DNA of 64,000 nucleotides from UBA1181 sp963626555 (GTDB lineage: Bacteria > Bacteroidota > Bacteroidia > Bacteroidales > Paludibacteraceae), in assembly GCA_963626555.1 (NCBI GenBank), contig CAVFXQ010000004.1, forward strand, positions 37,574 through 101,573, written 5' to 3'. Both the position numbers and the translations under genes were made by a program. A model generated the notes under the pieces. That model was not told the origin of the DNA. It made no database searches and saw nothing but the letters and a program-made list of their open reading frames with translations. Below are positions 34,721-43,287 of this stretch, in pieces. Each line of letters starts with the position of its first letter. The first letter of the stretch is position 1.

Positions 34721-34786
34721 GCTTATCTTAAATTATTCGGCAGAAAAAAAACATAAACTTTTATCGCAAAAAAAGAACTTATAAAA

Positions 34787-34817
34787 TTTGTCAAATTAAA
34801 AAGAAGTGGTATCTTTG
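34787..34817 (+). promoter_or_regulatory. Promoter of the tRNA-Gly/tRNA-Leu operon
   Basis: TTTG (34787-34790), 19 nt, TATCTTTG (34810-34817): a perfect Bacteroidota promoter, ending 68 nt before tRNA-Gly. Confidence 0.8.
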
Positions 34818-34885
34818 TACCGCAATTAAGAAATGCACTACGAGAAGTGTAAAAATGATTGAAATGAGGAATTAATTTCCATAAT

Positions 34886-34958
34886 GCGAAAATAGCTCAG
34901 TTGGTAGAGCACAACCTTGCCAAGGTTGGGGTCGCGGGTTCGAGTCCCGTTTTTCGCT
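34886..34958 (+). tRNA. tRNA-Gly (anticodon GCC)
   Basis: A 73-nt cloverleaf. Acceptor GCGAAAA pairs with TTTTCGC; the D arm has AGCTCAGTTGGTAGAGC; the anticodon loop reads TTGCCAA with anticodon GCC; the T arm has GGTTCGAGTCC. The discriminator is T, as expected for Gly, and CCA is encoded (34959-34961). Confidence 0.97.
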
Positions 34959-34984
34959 CCAAAAAAGATTGGCAAGTCCAAGAA

Positions 34985-35068
34985 GCTTAGGTGGTGGAAT
35001 TGGTAGACACGCTACTTTGAGGGGGTAGTGCCGGTTACGGCGTGTGAGTTCGAATCTCATCTTGAGCA
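34985..35068 (+). tRNA. tRNA-Leu (anticodon GAG)
   Basis: An 84-nt class II tRNA with a long variable arm. Acceptor GCTTAGG pairs with CTTGAGC with G-T pairs allowed. The anticodon stem-loop is CTACT-TTGAGGG-GGTAG with anticodon GAG; the T arm is GAGTTCGAATCTC. The discriminator is A and CCA is not encoded. It follows tRNA-Gly by 26 nt and shares its promoter. Confidence 0.95.
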
Positions 35069-35108
35069 CTTTTTAGTGTATTTTTAATAGGTAATCATTA
35101 GGTAAATT

Positions 35109-35750
35109 ATGTTGAAGAGATATTTGTATTTAATAATCTCTTTTTCGTTGTTTTTATGCTATTCGTGCAAGAAAGACGGAGATGAGACAGGCGACCCGAG
35201 TGAAATAGTGGACGATACCCATGTAAAAGTTGACAGTCGCTATGGAATTACAGCAATCTGTCCAAAAGGAGAATGGACTAACCAATATAACGACACTTGT
35301 CCGGAAGAAAGTCGGGATTACTACAAAGACTATCTTTTCAATCGTGTTACATTAGCGTACAAAGGAGACACCGTAAGCCAGAAAAATGGTACTGTTTTCT
35401 TTCCTACAGCAATCTACTTGATGAGGTTTCACTATGTTCCAACCTCACAAAGCGATGCAGATAATTTCATGTTAGGATACAAGGAGACATGCTTCAACGC
35501 ACTCGAAGATGTTTACTATATAGCAGATAGCATCACTGATTTTGAGACGACATCGCTGAACGGCTATGAAGCAAAATATTTCACTGCAAAAATGGGCTTA
35601 CGTGTTGCTTCTGGAACGCAGGAAATCTACTTAATGTACGAAAACGGAAGGGTTTACGGAGTGAACCTTAGCTATCTTGACTCTTTCTCAACCAAAGTCG
35701 GAATTGAGAATGCGAGAAGCATACTGAAAACAATTTCCATTGTTGAATAA
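35109..35750 (+). CDS. Putative surface lipoprotein, function unknown
   Basis: This 213-residue protein has a lipoprotein signal peptide with the lipid-bearing Cys20 in LFLCYSCKKDGDE. Lys and acidic residues right after Cys20 resemble the Bacteroidota lipoprotein export signal, so surface exposure is likely. The rest is a single domain with no motif I recognise; it contains aromatic strands such as AIYLMRFHYVPT and GYEAKYFTAKMGL. It begins 40 nt after tRNA-Leu and might be read through from the tRNA promoter. Confidence 0.7.
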   Translation: MLKRYLYLIISFSLFLCYSCKKDGDETGDPSEIVDDTHVKVDSRYGITAICPKGEWTNQYNDTCPEESRDYYKDYLFNRVTLAYKGDTVSQKNGTVFFPTAIYLMRFHYVPTSQSDADNFMLGYKETCFNALEDVYYIADSITDFETTSLNGYEAKYFTAKMGLRVASGTQEIYLMYENGRVYGVNLSYLDSFSTKVGIENARSILKTISIVE

Positions 35751-35778
35751 AAAACACTCTAAGAATTTGAATAATGAG

Positions 35779-35807
35779 GCCACAAGTTCAGACTTGTGGC
35801 TTTTTTT
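35779..35807 (+). terminator. Terminator after the lipoprotein gene
   Basis: GCCACAAGT (35779-35787) and ACTTGTGGC (35792-35800) form a perfect 9-bp stem with a 4-nt loop, followed by seven T. Confidence 0.9.
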
Positions 35808-35823
35808 CGTTGGATTATGAAAA

Positions 35824-37134
35824 TCATTCAGATTCAGTTGAATGGTCTTTGAAGAGTTGTGTTAACAACAACCATTTCCAAACTGGTACCACCTCAATTA
35901 TCCTACCCTCCACATTTATCGTTCTTTCATCATCCATAGTAACAATGATTCCGCTGTACTCGGAGAAAGCAGACAAGAACCGTAACAAGCCACCAACCTC
36001 ACGGTCGTATGTATCGCCTTCAATTAAATCATAGGTCACTTGAATAGCTAGCTTCTTAGAAGGAATACAAAAATCTATTTCAACATTTTTACTATAATAG
36101 TATAAGAGTGTCTCCTCTTCTGTATTTCGGTAAAGTCGATTTAAATGAATTGCAACAATATTTTCCAACAATTTCGTCTCCCCTTGATATAAAAAGAGGT
36201 TTAGAAGTCCATTGTCTGCCATATAACGTTTCAGAGTAGTAGCCTGTTCGGTAAAAGAAGAAGCAAAATTTGGAACAGAGAAATACAAAAAAGCATCCTG
36301 CATAAAACCTAAATAGTCTTTCAGAACGGGCAGACTAACCGAGTCGCCCGTTGACTTGACAATATTTTGTAGTCTGGTTTGAGAAGTCGGTTGCATTACA
36401 CTATCAGCCAATTTTTTACAAAGGAGACGAAAGACTCTTGCATTTCTGATATTATTACGTTCAACGATATCACCCACAAGAATCTTTTGGTAAAGCGAAT
36501 TTAAATATTCTCGTTTATCCACCTGTTCGAACGACTCCGCAATTCCCCCCTCGTAAAAGTATTTGTCAAACAAATTGGCTATTTTTGACTTCGTTTTCAA
36601 ATCATACTCCCAATTTTTTGATATTGTGACACGATGATAAACAAGGTATTCATAAAACGAGAATGGGAATACTTCACGAGGAATATATCTTCCACCAAGA
36701 GAAGAAAAAATTTCCCTACTTAGCATTTTAGCATTACTTCCTGTTATCATCACACGATACTTAGAGTCCGCCAACCGTCTAGCAAAGAATTCCCAACCCT
36801 CAATGTTTTGAATTTCATCCAAATAAACAATGGGTTGCATCTCTGGATAGAGTTCATAATAGGACTCAAGAATAACACCTAATTCCTCAGCTTTTATATT
36901 CAATAGGCGCTCATCTTCGAAATTAATATAAAGAATACCCTCCTCTTTTGTTTTTTTACTATGGATTCTTTCCTGAATATCTTGGTACAATAAATACGAC
37001 TTTCCAGCACGTCGTAAGCCTAAAAGTACATAATTAGACGTATCACCAAACAAAACATTCCGACGAATCAAGGGATAAGTCGGAATGGCTTTTTGCTTTT
37101 CTATGATGATATTTTTGATGATTCGCTTATCCAT
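35824..37134 (-). CDS. AAA_14/DUF4143 ATP-binding protein
   Basis: The 436-residue protein has Walker A GLRRAGKS, Walker B PIVYLDEIQNIEGWE and the sensor region VMITGSNAKMLSREI, followed by SSLGGRYIPREVFPFSFYEYL. This order defines the AAA_14 family. The C-terminal DUF4143 domain has a nuclease-like core (ETLLYYYSKNVEIDFCIPS). These ATPases are common and variable in Bacteroidota genomes, and their function is unknown. It stands alone, convergent with the lipoprotein gene. Confidence 0.88.
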   Translation of the reverse strand: MDKRIIKNIIIEKQKAIPTYPLIRRNVLFGDTSNYVLLGLRRAGKSYLLYQDIQERIHSKKTKEEGILYINFEDERLLNIKAEELGVILESYYELYPEMQPIVYLDEIQNIEGWEFFARRLADSKYRVMITGSNAKMLSREIFSSLGGRYIPREVFPFSFYEYLVYHRVTISKNWEYDLKTKSKIANLFDKYFYEGGIAESFEQVDKREYLNSLYQKILVGDIVERNNIRNARVFRLLCKKLADSVMQPTSQTRLQNIVKSTGDSVSLPVLKDYLGFMQDAFLYFSVPNFASSFTEQATTLKRYMADNGLLNLFLYQGETKLLENIVAIHLNRLYRNTEEETLLYYYSKNVEIDFCIPSKKLAIQVTYDLIEGDTYDREVGGLLRFLSAFSEYSGIIVTMDDERTINVEGRIIEVVPVWKWLLLTQLFKDHSTESE

Positions 37135-37249
37135 TCTGCGCTACTTGAAAATATACCTTGCAAATATAGCACAAATAGCAAAACTATAGTTTAATAAAAA
37201 TATCGATTATCCAAAAATATAATTTATAGTCAATGATATTATTCAAACA

Positions 37250-38383
37250 TTACGACATACGATTCAAATAATCTTCATATCCGAAGCGTTTCAACTCAAT
37301 TAGTTCATTGTCTTGCGTCCAAAGCATCAGCGATGGATGGGTTACTCCATTGAACATTGTCGTTTTTACAGTCGTATAATGAATCATATCCATCAACACA
37401 ATTTGCTCCCCTACCTGCAATTCATGATCGAAATGCCAATCTCCAATAAAATCACCAGAGAGACAACTATTTCCACCCATACGATAGGTAAAAGTGCCAT
37501 TTTCTTTGGCAGTTAAAATGGATGGTTGATAGGGCATTTCCAAACAGTCGGGCATGTGGCATGCAAACGAGACGTTCAAAATTGCCGTTTTAATTCCGTG
37601 ATTCTCAACTATATCCACGATTTTTGCCACTAATTCCCCTGTCTGCCAAGCAAAAGCGCTTCCTGGCTCCATAATTACTTTCAACCATGGATAACGATTG
37701 CGGAATGCCAGCAACACAGATACCAAATGTTCCGTATTGTAGTCTGATCGAGTCATCAAATGCCCTCCACCAAAATTAATCCACTTAATTTGATTAAAAT
37801 ATTTTGAGAACTTCTCTTCAACTATTTTTAATGTTTTTTCCAAATCATACGAGCTTGACTCACACAACGTATGAAAATGCAATCCCTCTATTCCTTCTGG
37901 CAAACGGTCTCCCAATTTATCCACAGTAACTCCTAAACGAGATCCTGGCGCACACGGATTGTACAAATCCGTCTCAACATCAGAAAATTCGGGGTTCACT
38001 CTTAAACCGCAAGAAATGTAGTGATCAAATGCTTTGGTCCGCTCATAGAAATGTTCAAACTGAGTTAGTGAATTGAATGTGATATGGCTACTGCATGCTG
38101 CGATGGTTTTAAATTCCTCGTCTGTATACGCAGGAGAATAGGTATGTGCCAGATTGCCCATCTTCTCATACGCCAAACGAGCCTCAGAAAGAGAACTTGC
38201 AGTCGAATAAGAAATGTATTCCCTTACTATCGGAAACACTTTCCATAAAGCAAAAGCCTTGAATGCCAAAATTATCTCAACGCCTGCACGATCTTTCACA
38301 GACTTTATCAAACTAAGATTTCTACGAAGACGAACCTCATCGACCACATACGCAGGAGAAGGCACTTTTGAATAGTCAATCAT
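37250..38383 (-). CDS. nspC: Carboxynorspermidine/carboxyspermidine decarboxylase
   Basis: The 377-residue PLP enzyme of the alanine racemase-fold decarboxylase group decarboxylates carboxy(nor)spermidine to (nor)spermidine. Start: SPAYVVDE; PLP lysine Lys42 in ILAFKAFALW; YSTASSLSEARLA; INFGGGHLMTRSDY; EPGSAFAWQTGELVA; substrate-site segment GGNSCLSGDFIGDW. It lies downstream of an aspartate kinase that could feed aspartate semialdehyde into the same route. The dehydrogenase (CASDH) that joins the two is not in the window. Confidence 0.92.
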   Translation of the reverse strand: MIDYSKVPSPAYVVDEVRLRRNLSLIKSVKDRAGVEIILAFKAFALWKVFPIVREYISYSTASSLSEARLAYEKMGNLAHTYSPAYTDEEFKTIAACSSHITFNSLTQFEHFYERTKAFDHYISCGLRVNPEFSDVETDLYNPCAPGSRLGVTVDKLGDRLPEGIEGLHFHTLCESSSYDLEKTLKIVEEKFSKYFNQIKWINFGGGHLMTRSDYNTEHLVSVLLAFRNRYPWLKVIMEPGSAFAWQTGELVAKIVDIVENHGIKTAILNVSFACHMPDCLEMPYQPSILTAKENGTFTYRMGGNSCLSGDFIGDWHFDHELQVGEQIVLMDMIHYTTVKTTMFNGVTHPSLMLWTQDNELIELKRFGYEDYLNRMS

Positions 38384-38421
38384 TGTTCAAATGGTTTTAA
38401 AGTAAAATACATAAAGTGAGA

Positions 38422-38457
38422 AAACCGAGGCGAGACTATTCATCCCCACCTCGGTTT
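38422..38457 (-). terminator. Hairpin between the aspartate kinase and nspC
   Basis: AAACCGAGG and CCTCGGTTT form a 9-bp stem with an 18-nt loop, followed on the minus strand by TCTC rather than a long T tract. It could be a weak terminator or a processing hairpin within the operon, lowering nspC relative to the kinase. Confidence 0.5.
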
Positions 38458-38479
38458 CCTTTCATTTCATATTTTATTG

Positions 38480-39865
38480 TTATTTCTCAACACATAACGC
38501 ATTGTTCAATGCTACGATTGCAGCAGAGTAGTCCCTACGCTCAATGACGAACTGCATGTTTACCTGACGCAAAGACTGTGCGAAACACTCGATATTAATG
38601 TTATTGTCACACAATGTCTTAGCGGCCTTGTACAAGAAACCAGGGTGAGCGATGTTCGTTCCCATACAACATACGATTGCAACTTCTTTCACCTCTACCT
38701 GATAGAATTTCTCAGACAATTCCTTGATTAAACCTTTAGCCTTAGGCTTGTCCCAAATAACCATTGTAATACTATTCGCGTTGGTTGATTTCAAGATATA
38801 GCTGACCCCATGTTTCTCGAACACCTGCATAATGCGAAGGTCAAACCCGACCTCACCGACCATCATTGGATCGTGTACTTCAACTGCCAAAACCTTATCT
38901 GTTCCCGAGATGATTTCAATACGCGGTTTTTCTGCCACATAGTTTTTCGAAATCAGAGTTCCTGGGTGATTGGGTTCAAAAGTATTCTTGATACGTATAT
39001 TGATACCTGCCATTTCCAAAGGTTTAGAAGCTTTAGGATGAATTGCCTCCATACCAACATCCGCCAATTGGTCTGCCACCATAAAGTTAGTCATACCGAC
39101 TATGATAGAATTCTCTTTACCTACCAGTTTAGGGTCTGCCGAAGAGAGGTGGAACTCCTTATGAATAACTGCCTCGTCAGCATGTACATCAACAGCAATT
39201 TTTGAGAAAGTAACCTCAGAATAACCACGGTCGAACGCACGCATAATACCCTCCGTTCCCTTTGTGTAACCCGTTGCCACACAAAGTGTCTTTGAAAAGT
39301 CAATTCCATCAAACGCTTTGTGGATACGCTCGTCGATCGTCAACGCCTCAGAATCATCAAAACCGCAAAGATCAATAAATGTAGCATTTATTCCATTATT
39401 ATTAATGATATTGACTGAGTTAAACGCTGAATGAGCCTCACCGATAGACGAAAGTATCTCGCGAGCCGCCAAATAAAGGTCTTTCCTATCTACATAACCA
39501 GAAGCGACCACGCTATGCATCGCTCTCAAATAGTTCTTGGCACGCTCGATACGATTGATGATAAACTCATCAGCCACCTTTTGATCAAGCTTAATTTCCT
39601 CATAATTTCTGTTGAGAGCAATTAATTTCTGGCAAAGTTCATCTAAAGCACCCTCATAATTATCATCGTTAAGAAACTTCACATAAATGCCAGGTTCGCC
39701 GGTTTTCTTGTGTTCCAGCAACCAGTTTGTCACATTATTATACGCAGAAACAACGAAAATACGGTTGTACATATTTTCGTCTGTATGATTACCAATGATA
39801 ATGTTGTTCAAGACATCCTTGAACTGCGACATGGAGGTTCCTCCGATTTTCTCTACTGTTAGCAT
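38480..39865 (-). CDS. Aspartate kinase, divergent type
   Basis: From the ATG at 39865 the protein has 461 residues and begins MLTVEKIGGTSMSQF; a TTG 12 codons upstream is the alternative start. The usual KFGGTSV motif is KIGGTSM here. The kinase part includes VSAYNNVTNWLLEH, GEAHSAFN and TGYTKGTEGIMRAFDRGYSE. Two ACT regions follow (IISGTDKVLAVEVHDPMMVG and VAIVCCMGTNIAHPGFLYKAAKTL). The VEKIGGTSMS type is distinct from the usual LysC/ThrA enzymes and recalls kinases dedicated to side pathways such as ectoine synthesis. With nspC downstream, I infer a role in polyamine synthesis. Confidence 0.85.
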   Translation of the reverse strand: MLTVEKIGGTSMSQFKDVLNNIIIGNHTDENMYNRIFVVSAYNNVTNWLLEHKKTGEPGIYVKFLNDDNYEGALDELCQKLIALNRNYEEIKLDQKVADEFIINRIERAKNYLRAMHSVVASGYVDRKDLYLAAREILSSIGEAHSAFNSVNIINNNGINATFIDLCGFDDSEALTIDERIHKAFDGIDFSKTLCVATGYTKGTEGIMRAFDRGYSEVTFSKIAVDVHADEAVIHKEFHLSSADPKLVGKENSIIVGMTNFMVADQLADVGMEAIHPKASKPLEMAGINIRIKNTFEPNHPGTLISKNYVAEKPRIEIISGTDKVLAVEVHDPMMVGEVGFDLRIMQVFEKHGVSYILKSTNANSITMVIWDKPKAKGLIKELSEKFYQVEVKEVAIVCCMGTNIAHPGFLYKAAKTLCDNNINIECFAQSLRQVNMQFVIERRDYSAAIVALNNALCVEK

Positions 39866-40004
39866 ATCTTCGAGACTATTTTTACTTATTTTGAATTTCA
39901 ATTTGCAAATTTAGCATACAAAATTGTTGTTTCTCTGCTGATTATAGAAAAAGTTTATGAAAAACAAAAAGTAAATCAAACACTACAAGTATAAAGCACA
40001 AAAT

Positions 40005-40035
40005 AAAAAAAGGACATCCAATAGGACATCCTTTT
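40005..40035 (-). terminator. Terminator of the SRP RNA - tRNA-Thr transcript
   Basis: On the minus strand AAAAGGATGTCC, loop TATT, GGATGTCCTTTT form a 12-bp stem (two G-T pairs), followed by further T. It begins 2 nt after the tRNA-Thr discriminator. Confidence 0.75.
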
Positions 40036-40036
40036 G

Positions 40037-40110
40037 AGCCTCTTGTCGGATTCGAACCAACGACCCCGAGATTACAAATCACGTGCTCTGGCCAACTGAG
40101 CTAAAGAGGC
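40037..40110 (-). tRNA. tRNA-Thr (anticodon TGT)
   Basis: A 74-nt cloverleaf on the minus strand. Acceptor GCCTCTT pairs with AAGAGGC; the D arm has AGCTCAGTTGGCCAGAGC; the anticodon loop is TTTGTAA with TGT; the T arm is GTTGGTTCGAATCCGAC. CCA is not encoded. It starts 1-2 nt after the end of the SRP RNA. Confidence 0.95.
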
Positions 40111-40111
40111 A

Positions 40112-40215
40112 GGTGGGCAAGCTTACTACATCGCACCGCTACAACCGACGTACCCTTGCTGCGGTCAAGCCCTGGGGGATTAGAAGGGAGCTGGTCGTAT
40201 AGGACTTACCCGAGC
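40112..40215 (-). ncRNA. ffs: Signal recognition particle RNA (4.5S-like)
   Basis: The minus-strand sequence of about 104 nt folds as one long hairpin. The 5' GGGTAAG pairs with the 3' CTTGCCC. The apical part CCAGGGCTTGACCGCAGC corresponds to the conserved SRP loop (CAGG on one side, GCAGC on the other), though the usual GGAA tetraloop is not evident. The 3' part GGTGCGATGTAGTAAGC parallels the GTGCCGGGATGTAGC of E. coli 4.5S RNA. A perfect TAnnTTTG box ends 1 nt before it. SRP RNA binds Ffh and targets membrane proteins to the translocon. The ends are placed by pairing and may be off by a few nt. Confidence 0.8.
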
Positions 40216-40216
40216 G

Positions 40217-40246
40217 CAAAGATACCACTTTTTTCTTAATCACAAA
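40217..40246 (-). promoter_or_regulatory. Promoter of the SRP RNA - tRNA-Thr operon
   Basis: On the minus strand TTTG (40246-40243), 18 nt, TATCTTTG (40224-40217). A strong match directly upstream of the RNA start. Confidence 0.8.
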
Positions 40247-40489
40247 TATTTTTTGATTATTTTTCATTATTATTTCCAATACTACTATAACAATCTAAAA
40301 CTCAACTATTTACATATTCTTACTTTTCTTTCTTATAAAAATCATAATTTTTCAGAACCCTCAAAGCGCATTGTGTTTACGTCTTTTTTAACAAAAAAGC
40401 TAAGATCTTTACATTAAAAGCATCCCTTGAAAGTAATATTTTCTTCAATTTTTATATCTGTCTACCGCATAGAATGTTTGTAAAATAAG
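40247..40489. other. Gene-free, AT-rich spacer
   Basis: No open frame, RNA or repeat that I can support. It separates the divergent SRP RNA and DUF4199 promoters. Confidence 0.5.
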
Positions 40490-40497
40490 TAACTTTG
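40490..40497 (+). promoter_or_regulatory. -7 box before DUF4199
   Basis: TAACTTTG matches TAnnTTTG, 93 nt before the ATG at 40591. A TTTG stands only 9 nt upstream, too close to be the -33 box. Confidence 0.4.
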
Positions 40498-40590
40498 CAG
40501 CCAAGCGCAAAGGGTGTGTTCACAGAAGCCACCAAAGCAGAAAAAAATTAAAAGATTAGCAACAATTCTTCTTCAGGATTGGTAATTAGG

Positions 40591-41121
40591 ATGGCAGAAA
40601 AGAAAGAAAACATGGTATCATTCGCGATGCGTGCGGGGCTTATTCTTGGTGTCGCATCGTCCATATTCAACATTGCAAGTTGGGTTGTTCCAGTTTTATT
40701 TATGCAAACCGTTTTCTCGCTACTGACGTTCTTCTCTTTTTTCTTTTGCATCATTCATTTCACGAAACTGTATGACCAGCAGATTTTAAATAGCGAGATA
40801 ACCTACTTCAAAGCTTTGTTTTTCGGTTGGTACACAGTATTTTTCGGTGCAATGGTTTTTGCAGTAGCTATATACTTCTTCTTCAAAGCTTGTCCAGATG
40901 TTTTCCAAAGACTTATAGCGGAAGTAATTGATTTTTTCAAAGTAGCAGGAGAAAGTTCAAAAGAGAATGGAGAGCAAGCCCGACTGATAATCCGTCAAGT
41001 AGAAGCCATCCAACCCAAAGACTTGGTATTTTCCGTCCTTTGGGGATATTCATGCATGGGATTTGTTGCGGTAGTATTTACGTCCATTTTCTTCCGAAAG
41101 AAGAAGTCCCTGAATAGTTAA
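40591..41121 (+). CDS. DUF4199 membrane protein
   Basis: The ATG at 40591 gives 176 residues (a TTG four codons earlier is less likely). Four membrane segments: SFAMRAGLILGVASSIFNIA, VLFMQTVFSLLTFFSFFFC, TYFKALFFGWYTVFFGAMVF and VLWGYSCMGFVAVVFTSIFF. Topology and the FYK/YF-rich middle fit DUF4199, a Bacteroidota family of unknown function that is very often encoded directly before a GT2 glycosyltransferase, as here (28-nt gap). Confidence 0.85.
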   Translation: MAEKKENMVSFAMRAGLILGVASSIFNIASWVVPVLFMQTVFSLLTFFSFFFCIIHFTKLYDQQILNSEITYFKALFFGWYTVFFGAMVFAVAIYFFFKACPDVFQRLIAEVIDFFKVAGESSKENGEQARLIIRQVEAIQPKDLVFSVLWGYSCMGFVAVVFTSIFFRKKKSLNS

Positions 41122-41149
41122 TTGATTAGGAAAAACCATTAAATAGATT

Positions 41150-42109
41150 ATGGATATAACAATAATCGTTCCATTATACAATGAAGAAGAGTCTCTTCCC
41201 GAACTCTACGCATGGATTAAAAGAGTCATGACGGACCACAATTTCTCATACGAAGTGATTTTCGTCAACGATGGAAGCACTGACAAATCGTGGAATGTCA
41301 TTGAAGATTTAGGTGCGAATAACGCTGAGGTCAAGGGAATAAAATTTCGGAGAAACTACGGAAAGTCCGCCGCACTCTATTGTGGATTTGAAAGAGCGCA
41401 AGGCGATGTCGTCATCACAATGGATGCAGACCTCCAAGACTCTCCAGACGAGATTCCAGAATTGTACAAAATGATTAAAGAGGACGGTTACGACTTAGTT
41501 TCAGGATGGAAGAAAAAGAGATACGACTCAAAGCTGATGAAAAATCTGCCATCTAAATTGTTCAATGCCACTACTCGTCTGATTTCTGGCATTAAACTGC
41601 ACGATTTCAACTGCGGACTGAAAGCCTATAGGAAAGAAGTGATTAAGAGCATTGAGGTGTATGGCGAGATGCATAGGTATATACCTTATCTATCCAAGAA
41701 CGCAGGATTCGACAAAATCGGAGAAAAAGTTGTTATCCACCAGGCCCGTAAATATGGCGAATCAAAATTCGGATTAAACCGCTTCGTAAACGGCTATTTG
41801 GATTTGATGACTCTTTGGTTTCTTTCCACATTCGGCAAAAAACCAATGCATTTCTTCGGTGTTGTAGGTTCGATAATGTTCTTGATTGGATTCATTGCAA
41901 TCTGCATCGTGGGATGGCACAAATTGTCGTGCATTCTCAATGGGACTCCAGCACCTTTAGTCACCGACAGTCCTTATTTCTACATTTCCCTCACTATGAT
42001 GTTGTTAGGCACGCAACTGTTTTTGTCTGGATTTCTCGGAGAAATGGTCGCCAGAAATTCATCAGACAGAAACAATTATATTTTAGAGAAGACCCTTCAT
42101 TTAGACTAA
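41150..42109 (+). CDS. GT2 glycosyltransferase (polyprenyl-phosphate sugar synthase type)
   Basis: The 319-residue protein has a GT-A domain with ITIIVPLYNEEESLPEL, the nucleotide-binding VIFVNDGSTDKSW, DADLQDSPDEIPEL (DxD motif) and YGESKFGLNRFVNGYLD. Two C-terminal membrane helices follow (FFGVVGSIMFLIGFIAICIV and SLTMMLLGTQLFLSGFLGEM). This is the layout of DPM1/GtrB-type enzymes that load a sugar on a lipid carrier at the cytoplasmic face. Partner: DUF4199 upstream. Confidence 0.92.
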   Translation: MDITIIVPLYNEEESLPELYAWIKRVMTDHNFSYEVIFVNDGSTDKSWNVIEDLGANNAEVKGIKFRRNYGKSAALYCGFERAQGDVVITMDADLQDSPDEIPELYKMIKEDGYDLVSGWKKKRYDSKLMKNLPSKLFNATTRLISGIKLHDFNCGLKAYRKEVIKSIEVYGEMHRYIPYLSKNAGFDKIGEKVVIHQARKYGESKFGLNRFVNGYLDLMTLWFLSTFGKKPMHFFGVVGSIMFLIGFIAICIVGWHKLSCILNGTPAPLVTDSPYFYISLTMMLLGTQLFLSGFLGEMVARNSSDRNNYILEKTLHLD

Positions 42110-42189
42110 AATTTAATCTGACAACAAGACTTTCATACTATTGAATACCAACAATTTGTTCATAAACTCATAAAAATAATAAAGCGAAT

Positions 42190-42714
42190 ATGGGTACATT
42201 CCTTTTAGAACTTGCAAAACTGACGATTCCTGGGCTTTTAGTTTTGATTGCCACATACTATATTCTCAACAATATTCTCAAGAATGAGGAACGCAACCGC
42301 CGTTATGCTTTACGAAGAGAGACAGCTAAGACGTTAAATCCTATTCGTCTCACAGCCTACGAGCGATTGGCTCTTTTTTTAGAGCGTATCGAACCTTCAT
42401 CGCTGATACTTCGCGTAAATCAGGGAGGAATGACAGCCAAAGACCTTCATATATCATTACTGACCAGCATCAGGGAGGAGTTCGACCACAATGTAACGCA
42501 GCAAATCTATGTCAGCAACGACGTTTGGTCGGTTACCAAGAATGCGAAAGAGAGTATTGTCCAATTGGTGAACACCTGCGCAGACAATGTACCAGACGAG
42601 TTGCCTTCTGTTGAATTAGCGAAAATTATCATTGAACGCTATGGAGCGATAGAACAAACCCCCGTTGATGTGGCTCTCACCATCCTCAAAAATGAGGTAA
42701 AAGCATTCTATTAA
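42190..42714 (+). CDS. Conserved membrane-anchored protein, function unknown
   Basis: This 174-residue protein has one N-terminal membrane helix (LLELAKLTIPGLLVLIATYYILNNIL) followed by a charged linker (KNEERNRRYALRRE) and a soluble helical domain with RLTAYERLALFLERI and SIREEFDHNVTQQIYVSN. It is a conserved Bacteroidota type (DUF7935-like, uncertain). The cytoplasmic domain probably faces inward (positive inside). No motif suggests a reaction. Confidence 0.65.
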   Translation: MGTFLLELAKLTIPGLLVLIATYYILNNILKNEERNRRYALRRETAKTLNPIRLTAYERLALFLERIEPSSLILRVNQGGMTAKDLHISLLTSIREEFDHNVTQQIYVSNDVWSVTKNAKESIVQLVNTCADNVPDELPSVELAKIIIERYGAIEQTPVDVALTILKNEVKAFY

Positions 42715-42747
42715 CATTCATCCAGAAACAAAAAGAACGGAGACGAT

Positions 42748-43266
42748 ATGAATCTATTAGAATTGGTTGAAAAACGTTTTTCTGCACGTTCTTTCATGGA
42801 CAAAGAAGTAGAACAGAAGAAATTAGACTATATATTAGAGGTGGCAAGATTAGCTCCCTCCGCCTGCAACATTCAGCCGTGGGCTTTTTTAGTGATTAAG
42901 AGCAAGGAGGCTTGTGAAGACCTTCGCAGTTGTTATGATCGAGAATGGTTTAAGACAGCACCTATGTATATCGTGGTGTGTGGCAATCACCAAACCTCAT
43001 GGAAAAGAAAATATGATGAGAAAGACCATTGCGACATCGACGTTGCCATAGCTGCAGAGCATATTGCTTTAGCAGTCGAAGAAGAAGGATTAGGCGCATG
43101 CTGGGTGTGCAATTTTGACCCTGAGCGATGCAAAAAAGTATTAAAGCTGCCCCAAGGCATTGAGCCAATTGTCATTCTTCCGATAGGTTATGTCGCACCC
43201 GATTTCAAGATGACGGAGACGGAGAAGAAGAGAAAATCAAAGGAAGAAGTGGTTTTATACCTATAA
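42748..43266 (+). CDS. Nitroreductase family FMN oxidoreductase
   Basis: The 172-residue protein starts with LVEKRFSARSFMDKEV and APSACNIQPWAFLVIKS, the FMN-binding start of the family, and has AAEHIALAVEEEGLGACWVCNFD and ILPIGYVAP near the end. This is the short 'nitroreductase family protein' type. It reduces nitro compounds or quinones using NAD(P)H in related enzymes; the physiological substrate is unknown. Confidence 0.92.
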   Translation: MNLLELVEKRFSARSFMDKEVEQKKLDYILEVARLAPSACNIQPWAFLVIKSKEACEDLRSCYDREWFKTAPMYIVVCGNHQTSWKRKYDEKDHCDIDVAIAAEHIALAVEEEGLGACWVCNFDPERCKKVLKLPQGIEPIVILPIGYVAPDFKMTETEKKRKSKEEVVLYL

Positions 43267-43287
43267 ACGAGAATATCGCATAGCATA

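Noticed and set aside
35824..37134. AAA_14 ATPase as part of a defence system
   Set aside because: It stands alone with no nuclease, helicase or toxin neighbours; the family is common in Bacteroidota with no clear link here.
40112..40215. tmRNA, 6S RNA or RNase P RNA in place of SRP RNA
   Set aside because: The length of about 104 nt, the single long hairpin and the GCAGC / GATGTAG elements fit SRP RNA; no tRNA-like ends or tag frame are present.
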